Of a DNA stretch of 64,000 nucleotides, positions 55,270-64,000 are shown piece after piece. Every line of letters begins with the position of its first letter. Position 1 is the stretch's first letter. The position numbers and the translations under genes are program-made. A model generated the notes under the pieces. The model saw only the letters and a list, made by a program, of their open reading frames with translations. It ran no database searches and had not been told where the DNA came from. The stretch is from positions 682,001 to 746,000 of the forward strand of contig JABSSW010000011.1 in assembly GCA_018902385.1 (NCBI GenBank). The letters run 5' to 3'. The stretch comes from Physcia stellaris. Its lineage: Eukaryota; Ascomycota; Lecanoromycetes; Caliciales; Physciaceae.

Positions 55270-55435
55270 ATACCCCAACAGGCCTCCGATCGCCAGACTT
55301 GGGACGGAAACAGAAAATGATGTCTTACTCTTTTCATTTTTCATCTCATCCTCATGGCATCTTCTTATCCTTTGTGCCAAAGACGGGTGCGCGTCCGGTC
55401 GTAATGGCTGTATTAGTGGCAATTGCAAGAGAGGC
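55270..55435 (+). mobile_element. MITE family 1, copy 9 (truncated)
   Basis: Interior only: CGCCAGACTTGGGACGG, a TCATCTCATCCTCATGG stretch, TGTGCCAAAGACGGGTGCGC and GTATTAGTGGC. Both inverted ends are missing. Confidence 0.6.
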
Positions 55436-55554
55436 AGTATGAATGGCTTTGCAAACCATAACTGCAGTCGCATGTATTTGTGCACGCTGCGCTATTTCTT
55501 ACATCCTCGACAGACGCATTATTGAGAATGTCATTCCTCACTGATGTCGAATTC

Positions 55555-58236
55555 TTAGTCAGCTTCTAGACTGCCAAAATTCTCCAATAAGAATTTAGCG
55601 ACCTGGGGATCCCCTTCCTTCACCCTTTGCGAAAGTGCCTCGACTTTTAGGCCCTCGAGGCTGGTGGCCCGGGAAAGTGCGACGTATTCCTGACCGCATT
55701 CCCAGGCATCAGAGAGATCTACGACTACTCGCTTTAATGTCATGCCCTGGCATTTGTGTATCGTCATTGCCCATGCAGCCATCAGAGGTATCTGAGTTCG
55801 CGAAATAAGCGAGTAAGGCCCTTCATCTACAGGCTCTCGATCGCCGAGCTCGTCGACTTGACAGCTGGGAAAGATGGTTCGCTCTTCTCCATCAATGAAG
55901 CGAACGACTGGGTACTCCTTAGTTGATGCTTGTGCGATAAAGTCCGCAACACGTGCACACTTGTATACTGCATGTTCGTTGCTGGGACAGACATCTTGGA
56001 TGTGTTCCTCTTTCCGGAAACCAACAACAACGCCTTGACTGCCATTGACGAGTTCGGCGTGAAAGTCGAGATTGACGAGGAGTATGACTCGCATGCCCAC
56101 TCTTAAATTGAGTTCGCTCTCGAAGCGATGGTCCTCAAGTGCTATCAATGTATTGGTCTCAGGATCACGTTCCTTTTTGTAGTCTAGATGCCAATGGTTA
56201 GGATTATGCTGAAAATGGTCCCAACACGGAAAAGTCTTGATTGGATCATCAAGGAGAGCAAATTCGCGATCATTCACGGCCTTCGCCTGACGTCTCTTAG
56301 GAAATAATTTGACCGCCCCTGCAGTCTCGGATGTATGATTAAGTAGAAGATTCCGATCATTAGTGTTGATGGGTTTCGAGAGTCTGATCCTCTCCAGTAT
56401 ACGCTTGAACTCAGGGTCGCTTTGGCGGTGGATATTCTTTAGATTGATATAGACAAATTCACATTCTTTCCATGCCACGCTTTTGAAGGCGAACTGGTCG
56501 CTATGTCGGAACTCTCCATGTTCAATGCATCTGTATATCCCCCCAGAGGCTGGGAGCAGCTCACGTCCGCAGGGGTAACAATGCTGAAAGGGCTTTACAG
56601 GCGGCAATTGACAGAAATCGCCGGTCACAATTAGCTGAATGCCGCCGAAAGCTTTGTCTCGGCCATGGGCTCTCGATTCTTTCAGAATAACATTCAGACG
56701 CTCGAAGTAGTGATTCTCCATCATGCTGATCTCATCGATCACCAGTACCTCGGTATGATTGTGTCTATGCCAGGTTCGCTTGTTATGGGCTAAGACTTTC
56801 AACTTCTCAATCGCCCGTTTCATTAAATTTGGACTCCACCCCGCATACGACCAGAAAGTCTTACCTCCTACCGCGATTGATGCAATTCCTGTGGAGGCGA
56901 CTACGTAAACATGCCTACCAGCTTTCCTCAGTATTTCCACAAAAGCTTTCAATACCGTCGACTTGCCGCAACCAGCGGAGCCGGTGTAGAAGACATTTCT
57001 TCCGCTCATGATCAATTGAATGAGATCCATTTGCTCTTGACATAATGGTGGATCGCATTTCGAAGTCACATCGCTGAACGCTCTCGACAGGCGTTCATCG
57101 AGAGTGCTGCCATCATACCATTCGCGACTATCGGAGCCCACTACCCAAGGGTAATCGGATTTGAAGTCAATGTCTTTGGTAACGCTCCTGACCCCAGCTT
57201 CATTTTTGATATCAGCACAATGGCTTGGATATTCTGGCCGCACCTCGGCGCTTGCATATCCGGAGTCTGGCTCCGATAGTCCAGTATCTTGAGAAGCTCC
57301 GTATTCCTGCTTGATGTGATTGTTTGTCTTTTTTCAAGACGAGGAGATTTCATATTGAGAGCTGTCTCTAACTCTGCGGCCGCCCTTCGCTTTACTCCGG
57401 CGGTCGAAGGAATCCAAGGTTCCAGCTCGATAGGTTCTTCGTTTAGAGATACCTTGGTTGTATCTCTAAGTTGAGGGTCAGGGTAGGCCTGATCAATGGG
57501 GCATTCGAAGCGGCCCTCAATGCTGCAATTATCTTCTTGAGCTTTAATATCCACATCCTCCTTGTCCTCAAGACTAAGTAGCCTCTCGCTACAGTAACCC
57601 TCGATACTCTCTGAGCTACCATCTTTTTCTAGTTCCATTCTGAGATACTGAAAGTCAGACTCTATCTCTGAGCTATCATCTTTTTCTAGTTCCTCTCTGA
57701 GATGCTCAAAGTCAGACTCTATCTCTGAGCGGTTAGGCAAGGCAGCTTGCGGCGCGTTGCTATTTATTATCTCCTCCTCCGGAGCATCGACCCCGTCTTT
57801 TTGTCCCACGCCATATCCAAAGGACCTTTTGGGAGAAATATATTCAGTCTGACTCGAAGCAGGGCCTCCATTTCCATCTGGCGGCTCAGAAGTCTTGATG
57901 GAACCGTCATCCGTTTCGCTTGTGCTACCGTCATTCCTGTAGCTGGGCAGGGTAGACTCTTCGCGTCTACCCTTCATTACAGCATAGGATACCATTTGTG
58001 CTTCTTGTAGTCCCTGAAGGTGGCTTTTGTAGGCATCTTGCGCTTCCCCAAGGCTCAGATATCCGCGGACATTTGATCTAGAGAATCCGAGGACCTGGCT
58101 TTCGGCATTCTTCCTAAACGAAGTAATGCTTGTTGGCGCGCGAAGGATCATCGTTGTCGTGGGTGAAGACTTACCAATCAATGTAAACCCCAGGCTTGCG
58201 CCCCCTGAAAACGACATACGCCGCCGCTTTCGCCAT
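55555..58236 (-). CDS. Hybrid-binding-domain PIF1 helicase, copy A
   Basis: The model is complement(55555..57287, 57341..58113, 58175..58236), 855 aa. Exon 1 (MAKAAAYVVFRGRKPGVYID plus half of Trp) joins across a 61-bp intron to WKNAESQVLGFSRS...GYLSLGEAQDAY. Together these form the RNase H1-type hybrid-binding (viroplasmin) fold. A disordered linker follows, with a 21-residue repeat (SEIESDFEHLREELEKDDSS / SEIESDFQYLRMELEKDGSS). The helicase has Walker A GSAGCGKST (381-389), VLVIDEISMM (463-466 DEIS), VTGDFCQLPPV, NGSQGVVVG, and AMTIHKCQGMTL...YVALSRATSLEGL. A CYPC...CIEH pair (515-535) is inserted after motif III. The middle intron (GTCTTG donor) is weak; the others are sound. A nuclear helicase acting on R-loops is inferred. 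Confidence 0.85.
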
Positions 58237-58644
58237 TGACGCCCTCAAAGCATATCGCCAGAACAGAACAATAGGTGAAAGAATGCTGGGTATATCAAGG
58301 AACGTGTCCCGGACTTCTCGACGCGCCAGGATAGAAACGAGTGCGTCTACATGTGCCCCTCCTCGTGAGCATGGCGCTGGCTGAAGAGTATTGTGGTGGG
58401 GTAATCTCGGCACTCTGTGGTGTCATTGATAAGGAATGTCACGCCCGAGTGTTGGTGCAGTCCAGCTGCTCATGAAGCAAAATAATACTAGTGGGCATGT
58501 TTTGTTTGTGTTAAGACTTTTCTTCCACGAGCATAAGAAGCGGACCAATCAGATAATGATGACGTAGTTAGCTTCCAGGCTTGGCGCTCGGAATCTTGGC
58601 ACTCGTCCTGGACGGCGAGGACGGAATTTAGACTCTTAGAGTTA

Positions 58645-58950
58645 CTCAGGGGCGTTTTTCGGGAATGCTGTTATGGGGGAGGAACAGGAAACCGATAATT
58701 GGCCCGTTTGGCATGTGGCACGTGACTAGCCTTATATGCTTGGCATTCGGCCTTCTACAAAACCGCCTGTAGCACCCTCCTAGATAGTCATAATCCACAC
58801 ACCTTACAACCAGGAGCATTGCACTCGATATATGACCCTATTGGGCCTCGATTCTGACCTCCTGCTCATGTGCTAATTATCCTCTTTTCTAATGCTCAAA
58901 ACCAGGCTCACGTAGGCAAAGCTTGAGCACTCCTGAGAAACGCCCCTGAG
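58645..58950. mobile_element. MITE type 2, 306 bp
   Basis: Ends CTCAGGGGCGTTTTTCGGGA and reverse complement of CTCAGGGGCGTTTCTCAGGA pair over about 27 bp (to (A/G)TGCT). TA flanks both sides (58643-58644 and 58951-58952). There is no coding sequence. The interior includes GGCACGTGAC and a TATATG stretch. It is unrelated in sequence to family 1. The TA duplication again suggests a Tc1/mariner-type transposase. Good end preservation suggests it is fairly young. Confidence 0.85.
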
Positions 58951-59469
58951 TAATGGACACGCGGTTGGCCGAGTTTGGGCAATCATCATCTCCATAACCA
59001 CATTCAAGTGCTTCACGCTTCACGTCCCATACTCAGCTTTGTCCCAGGCGAGTGAGGCAAGTCCCAAGATAGATAGTCACGTAAGGTATCTCAGTCTTCG
59101 CTTGCACACCTCAAAGCCTCCCACGACATTGAGGAATGCGAATCCACGGACACCGAGCGTAATGTACGGCATGATGAGTCTCTGTTTTGTGTCCATTAAT
59201 TGTGCCTAAACTCTCCGCTTTCTATCTTCTCATTAGGCATATCTCGCACTGACTCAGTTCCGTCTCAAATGGATATGATCTCATTAAGTCCAGCGTCTGA
59301 CTCTTCGTTCAAGTCAATATTACAATACTTTGCTCGTCTCGATTAAATGCTAATGGTTCACTTCCATCACCGAGGAGCAATTGTGGTTGGAGGAATCTCA
59401 TCTGAAATACTTCATGATATCAGTCTTCAGTTATTTCGCATTCTGGTCCTAATTCATGAGATTTTTGCA

Positions 59470-59637
59470 TATACCCTTACAGACCTCCGATTACCCAAGT
59501 CGGGATGAAACCAGAGGATGAGGTTTAACTCATGGCATATTCATATGTCTTGTGCCCAAGACGGATTCCTGTCTTGTCACAATGAGTATGTTACTGGCGA
59601 TGCACAATGTTAAAGTTGCACCACACCGGGCCTCGGG
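59470..59637 (+). mobile_element. MITE family 1, copy 10 (truncated)
   Basis: Interior and right end only: CCGATTACCCAAGTCGGGA, CATATGTCTTGTGCCCAAGACGG, and a decayed end CACCACACCGGGCCTCGGGG. The left end is missing. Confidence 0.65.
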
Positions 59638-59743
59638 GTTTGCTATGTTACCGATTGACTGGTGTTTTTCTGTTGTTATCTTGCTGCTTGTCCAAAACGG
59701 CGATCTTCGGTGCAGGTGAATATCCAGAGACTTAAACACTGGT

Positions 59744-61901
59744 TTATTCTATGCTGAACGTTGTCTTCAGGAAATGTCTGACTCTACGGTTGAAGTCGAT
59801 GTCATTCTTCGGGAGCCTTTCCACTTTCAGTCCCTCCAAACTCCTTGCTCTCGACAGCGCGACGTAAGCCTGACCTTCTTCGAAACTATCTGCCAAGTCT
59901 ACGATGACTCTGTCAAGGGTCATACCTTGGGACTTGTGGACGGTCATTGCCCAAGCCGCCATCAGCGGCACCTGCGTCCGCGAAATCAGGCTGAATGGCT
60001 TTACCTCCCCTACTTCGCTCAAATTGCAATCAGGAAATATAAATGTTTCTCTGCCATTCGTGAATCGAACAACAGGCAATTCCATCTGATCCGCTGAGCG
60101 GGTGAACTCCCTTATCAGACTCGATTTCAGGTCTTTATGGCTGCCCTTTTGCTCTGGCAGCCGTCTAGTCTCCAGCTTCTCAAAACGGATGATGGTTCCT
60201 TGGCTACCATTGACAAGTCCCGCGGCAATGTCCACATTTACTAGGAGGACCACCAGCATACCAGCTCTCAAATCGATACTCCGGGAATAACGATGTTCGC
60301 TCAATGCTTTGAGGGAGCCGTCCGGATTTCGCTGTCCCTTCGCCTTGACATCAGGTTGTTCCTTCCAATCGAAATCGTCGTGACAGGTGAAAGTGAAGAT
60401 ATCAGTAGAGAGACTAGCAAAGCTCTCTAGATTCACTTTGTCGACTTGCCTCCGTGTCGGAAATAATTTGACAGCACCTTCCGTATTCGACTCGTGGTTT
60501 AGCAACAAATCTCGGTCCGCCATTGTTAAAGGCTTCCCCAGACGCAGCCTCCCCAATAGGGTGATAAAATCTATATCGCTTTGTCGATGGATAGTGTGCA
60601 GATAGACATTCACAAAATCGCATTCCTTCCAAGCATTGCTGCAAAAGGCCCACAGGTTTTGTGTGTAAACGTTTCCATGGTCGGCACATCGACGCGTTCC
60701 TGGGGGTACGGTCACTAGGCTTTTACCGCATACTAAACAGAACTGGAATGGCTTAACAGGGGGTAGCTGACAGAAATCTCCAGTAACAATCAGTTGAACA
60801 CCCCCAAAAGCTTCATTGCGCCCCCTTGCCACTCGCATGATCCGATTCAATCGCTCAAAGTGGTGGTTTTCCATCATACTAATCTCGTCAATGACTAGCA
60901 CGTCTGTGTCCTCCAATCTTTTCTTCACTCGCTTTTTGGTGGCGTTCTCCTCTAATTCCCAAATTGCTCGCTTCATTGAGTCGGGCGTCCAGCCGGCGTA
61001 AGACCAGAACGTGACACCATTGATGTCGAGCGCTGCTCTTCCAGTGGGAGCGATAATGAACACCCTTTTAGACATTTCTTTCAAACATTGTCGAAAGCAA
61101 TTGAGGACTGTCGATTTACCGCATCCAGCACTTCCGGTGTAGAACACGTTTCTTCCGGTCAAGATAAGCTCAATCAGATCAATTTGTTCTTGGCATAGCG
61201 GTCGTTCCGAATTCCTCTGAATCATTTCATAACGAGCAAAGGTTTCATCCAAGAACTTGTCTTCAAATTCATCTCCATCTATGGGCTCTTCGAGAGCAAT
61301 GTAGTCATTGGCTGGCTCGCTTCTTTGCAATGAAGCATTCCAAGTATCTAGATCGATGTATTCCGGTTCCAACTTTGCTTGGGGTTTCTCGGCTTTGCCC
61401 AAATCTCCTCTCGGTATTATCAGATTTTCCTCATTCTCCTTATAATCAGATGCCTGGAAGTGTTCGGTCAGGCGCCTGCTCTTAGGTAGCCTGTCGTTCT
61501 CTGATAGGTGGGAGTATCGTCTCTTGACTTGAGATGTAGAACCAGGAACCGTGGAGGCAAGGGCTGCAGAAAATTTGGACGGGTTCTGGATGTGCGGTGA
61601 GGCGTGCGTTATGCCGCCCTTTGTGACCCGACTAACAGAATCTTTAGGCTTCGGTGGAGTCTCCAAATGCTTCTTAAAAGCGGCCTCTGCTGCTATTCTT
61701 CCACCATCAACAGCGGTGAAACCTTTAGACCTAGACCCCGAAAATCCTTTGGTCTGCTTTTCGGCATCAGCCCTTCTCTCGCACAGAAGTCAGCGGCATA
61801 TTGCCCTTTTGGAGGGGACGCACTTACCAGGTATCATATACGCCTGGGGTGTAACCAGAAAATACAACGTAAGCGATCTTGCGGATCTTGTTTTTAGCCA
61901 T
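59744..61901 (-). CDS. Hybrid-binding-domain PIF1 helicase, copy B
   Basis: The model is complement(59744..61772, 61828..61901), 700 aa. Exon 1 encodes MAKNKIRKIAYVVFSGYTPG then VYDT and half of Trp. The 55-bp intron (GTAAGT...GAAG) restores WADAEKQTKGFSGSRSKGF and AAEAAFKKHL, completing an RNase H1-type hybrid-binding domain. A shorter linker than in copy A follows. The helicase has Walker A GSAGCGKST (238-246), VLVIDEISMM (DEIS 320-323), VTGDFCQLPPV, NGSQGTIIR, and AMTVHKSQGMTL...YVALSRARSLEGL. The CLVC...CADH pair (370-390) matches copy A. It is in the same orientation as copy A, 1.5 kb away, so this is a tandem duplication that has diverged. Intron position within the first domain is shared. 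Confidence 0.9.
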
Positions 61902-62503
61902 TGATCGCTAGCGAGTTCCCCTTGTCGCGCTCAAAAGGCGACTACCGCAACAGACCGGCACGTGAGAGTGTTGAGGCAAATTTGGCAAACGATCTGAGAA
62001 TAGAATGCGCTTTTTCTTGAGCTGGGTGCGTGTTGACATTGTCCTACTGAAGAAGGCTATGAATGCTTGAATAAACATAGGTCAGGGAGAAAGATAAAGC
62101 AATGATTGGATTAGGCCAATCGCCCAGAGAGGGTGTAAACAACCAAGATGTGAGTAGAAATAGCGCGAAGCAGAGTACGTTAGAATTTTCCAAAGTTCCT
62201 AGGTAGTTGACAGTCCGCAAGCGCGCTTGACGTGATGCTATCCCCGCCTCGGATCGCTCGGGCCGTTACTCCAGACTTGGCAACGGCTCGAGCGTCTCGC
62301 GATGGTCCGTGCGTCCTCACTTACCTGTGCCAATTTGCCAAAGCCCTGAGGAATGAAATAGAACTATCCGAACGGAGTAGCCTACTTGGGTAGCAACATT
62401 TCAGAATACTTGGTGTACCCGTATGATCGAGCGATCGTACAGCTTGGCTGAAAATAAACGCCAAGCATTCGCAAGCGTTTCGAAACTGAGAAATGCTCGT
62501 CTA

Positions 62504-62728
62504 TTCTATGGTCTAGTAGTAAGTGGTGCTTATGTTTTTGGATATACCAACAGATCTACAATTACCCGACTAAGATCGAGATCAGAAAACTATAACTTCT
62601 TCATCTTCTTCTCGTGCCGTCTTCATGTCGTCTTCATACGCTTTGTACCGAACACGGGTATCCGTCTTGTCATATTTGGTGTATTGATGACGATCCAGAA
62701 AGGCGGCATTCTTCATCAGACCATGAGC
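62504..62728 (+). mobile_element. MITE family 1, copy 11 (forward)
   Basis: 225 bp, TTCTATGGTCTAGTAGTAAG at the left, CATCAGACCATGAGC at the right, TA on both sides. Many C-to-T and G-to-A type differences from the consensus are visible, and the ACGCGT box is lost (GGGTATCCGTCTTGTC). Confidence 0.8.
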
Positions 62729-62789
62729 TAGTCACAGTCTCATTGTCGTCATGCTCCTGTTGAGACTGTCAGAGATAGCGCAGCGTGCA

Positions 62790-62963
62790 CAATCATGACG
62801 AGGCGCGTACCCGTTTTTGACGCAAAGCATATGAAGATATATGATGATGGCATGAAGATCGAATGAAGAAGACATCATCTTCAGGTTCCGCCCCAAGTGT
62901 GGTAATCGGAGTTTGTTGGGGTATGGCCAAACAAATCGCACCACTTAGCACCAGGCCATGGGA
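62790..62963 (-). mobile_element. MITE family 1, copy 12 (reverse, left end missing)
   Basis: Right end CACCAGGCCATGGGA and interior (ATGACGAGGCGCGTACCCG, GCCCCAAGTGTGGTAATCGGA) are present. The opposite inverted end is not found. Confidence 0.7.
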
Positions 62964-63059
62964 CAATGCTTGACGGTGACTTATGCCCGAACGTTGAAAA
63001 GAAAGAATTGTTTCCATTGTGGAGGTGCTCATTTGATACGGTTTTGCCATCCATACTCT

Positions 63060-63205
63060 ACATCACCAATAATGTACCCACCATGGCAAGACGGGACCCG
63101 CCCTTGACAAAAAGCATATGAATATCACGTTGACATGAAGATCAATTTGTGATCTCGTCCCAAGTCGAGTTACCTCAGGTCTGTCAGGGCATATGCTCAG
63201 AATCT
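63060..63205 (-). mobile_element. MITE family 1, copy 13 (interior only)
   Basis: Interior landmarks (CATGGCAAGACGGGACCCG, CGTCCCAAGTCGAGTTACCTC, GGTCTGTCAGGGCATATG) without recognisable inverted ends. Confidence 0.6.
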
Positions 63206-63254
63206 CATTTAGGATACGCGTTGATGATACAGAAAGCCAACAGTGTCTTTCGAA

Positions 63255-64000
63255 CTATAGCATCTGAAGTCGTGGCTGCGTGAGTATTCTAGAAGCGTGA
63301 CTTCGTACTTCAATAAGGATGTCTTCAGCAGGCTCGACCCTTTCCACAAGCCCGACGCCTGAGCCCGCGTATGCTGTCAATCTTCCATGCTCACCCCATC
63401 CACGGTCGCCCATCTTGAGTGCTTCGTCGTGCTTTCGCCGCATCTCATCGGTGACTTCCCCATCATTTGCATCCAAATAGCTTTGATTGATGATGCCTCG
63501 TCCACCATAGCGAGCTGGCCATCCTGTAGTACCTCGCAAAGTATCATAGACCTTGGAGCGAACAGTTTTGATACCCCCATCACTGGATCTAAGAACATCG
63601 TCTTGATACCCCTTCGCAATGCTTGCTTCCTTTGAAGCAAGGAAGCGTGTTCCCATCACGACGCCATGAGCCCCTAGGGTAAGACATGCAGCGACTCCAC
63701 GGCCTTCGACAATACCTCCAGCAGCTACTAAGTTGATATGACTCCTACCCCTGGCCTTGAGTGCATCCGCTACTTCAGGTAGCAAGGCAATAATCCCAGC
63801 TCCTCGTTCCAATCCGTGACCGCCGGCATCCGAGCCTTGGATAACAAGTACGTCGGGGTTGCAGAGGTCCGTGATTTCTAAGGCTTCTGCGACAGTACCT
63901 ACTTGAACCCAGATCTTTGTCTTGCCTAGAGTCGCTTTACGAACTTTCGTTGTCCATTCTACGAGGTCGCGATTCTGATGCGGTGCAAAGAACCAAACGG
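63255..64000 (-). CDS. Nitronate monooxygenase family protein (5' end off window)
   Basis: The C-terminal part of a minus-strand gene that continues past the right edge, about 248 residues visible with no intron. The frame reads KIWVQVGTVAEALEITDLCN, VIQGSDAGGHG, then INLVAAGGIVEGRG and GAHGVVMGTRFLAS. These match the FMN-binding TIM barrel of nitronate monooxygenases (formerly 2-nitropropane dioxygenases), which oxidise toxic nitronates such as propionate-3-nitronate. The phosphate-binding glycines (AAGGI, GTRF) are intact. The catalytic His region expected earlier in the barrel is only partly visible, around SDAGGHG. No cofactor residue is missing from the part seen. Confidence 0.88.
   Translation of the reverse strand, partial: VWFFAPHQNRDLVEWTTKVRKATLGKTKIWVQVGTVAEALEITDLCNPDVLVIQGSDAGGHGLERGAGIIALLPEVADALKARGRSHINLVAAGGIVEGRGVAACLTLGAHGVVMGTRFLASKEASIAKGYQDDVLRSSDGGIKTVRSKVYDTLRGTTGWPARYGGRGIINQSYLDANDGEVTDEMRRKHDEALKMGDRGWGEHGRLTAYAGSGVGLVERVEPAEDILIEVRSHASRILTQPRLQML

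Larger units (their letters stand above)
54628..55554. other. Intergenic with two MITE copies
   Basis: Contains copy 8 (54895..55132, reverse) and truncated copy 9 (about 55270..55435, forward), nearly back to back just downstream of the first helicase gene. No gene is supported. Confidence 0.45.
58237..59743. other. Intergenic between the helicase genes
   Basis: About 1.5 kb. Contains a 306-bp MITE of a second type (58645..58950) and a truncated family-1 MITE (about 59470..59637). No gene is supported. Confidence 0.5.
61902..63254. other. Intergenic with three MITE copies
   Basis: About 1.35 kb: the promoter of helicase B, then family-1 copies 11, 12 and 13 in a row. No gene is supported. 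Confidence 0.5.

Noticed and set aside
58114-61901. Viral origin for the helicases because their N-terminal domain is called viroplasmin
   Set aside because: The same fold is the hybrid-binding domain of cellular RNase H1, the genes have host-type introns, and the helicase is of the cellular PIF1 family. No other virus-like part is present.
55555-61901. Helitron transposons, because Helitrons encode PIF1-like helicases
   Set aside because: There is no HUH Rep domain in or next to either gene and no Helitron-type end (TC start, hairpin, CTRR) was found at their borders. The genes also carry a hybrid-binding domain and spliceosomal introns.
1-64000. tRNA, rRNA and CRISPR arrays
   Set aside because: I looked for B-box-like GGTTCGA motifs, rRNA-like blocks and regularly spaced short repeats and saw none that hold up. 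The TATA array at 32.6-33.1 kb has no CRISPR-like repeat-spacer regularity.
1-64000. Subtelomeric location because of the helicase genes and repeats
   Set aside because: No TTAGGG runs or known subtelomeric gene families were seen, and housekeeping genes are dense in the left half.

Overview
This window looks like nuclear DNA of a filamentous ascomycete (Pezizomycotina). The genes have one to four short introns, mostly 44-75 bp, with GTAAGT/GTATGT-like donors and CAG/TAG acceptors. The recognisable proteins are fungal types: a Zn2Cys6 regulator, PNGase A, Rrs1, mitochondrial Rsm23/mS29, Msh3, Bet2, a FAR-17a/AIG1 membrane protein and a nitronate monooxygenase. I cannot name the genus from the sequence alone.

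Layout. 0.4-3 kb: an acidic protein of unknown function. 4.2-6.8 kb: a LINE-type ORF1 (gag-like, zinc knuckles) followed by a 49-bp tandem repeat, with no reverse transcriptase. 7-22 kb: a conserved housekeeping block with divergent RSM23 and RRS1, a RhoGAP, BET2, a C2H2-like protein and MSH3. 22-28.6 kb: two small hypothetical genes and PNGase A. 29-31.2 kb: two RING-finger paralogues in tandem. 31.5-33.2 kb: a repeat field containing a tandem array of TATA-bearing, promoter-like units. 33.8-39.9 kb: small genes (a one-pass membrane protein, a 110-aa protein, a cysteine-rich 82-aa protein, a decayed ankyrin gene, a MYND protein and a 48-aa zinc-ribbon microprotein). 39.9-44.2 kb: gene-poor, with one secreted protein. 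44.3-50.6 kb: a Zn2Cys6 factor divergent from a FAR-17a/AIG1 gene, then a secreted CBM-like protein. 51.8-64 kb: small genes, a divergent pair of RRM-like paralogues, two tandem helicase genes and a partial nitronate monooxygenase.

The most interesting content is on the right. Two neighbouring same-strand genes (55.6-58.2 and 59.7-61.9 kb) each appear to join an N-terminal RNase H1-type hybrid-binding domain, on its own small first exon, to a complete PIF1-family helicase that carries a conserved CxxC/CxxH insertion. This suggests helicases directed to RNA:DNA hybrids. They sit inside a swarm of an apparently unnamed MITE family (about 206 bp, TCCCATGGTCTGG ends, TA target duplications) with 13 copies in the window, 9 of them right of 43 kb. 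A second MITE type (306 bp) lies between the helicase genes. Most housekeeping genes act independently. The pairs that look functionally or evolutionarily linked are RSM23/RRS1 (shared promoter), the RING pair, the RRM-like pair and the helicase pair.
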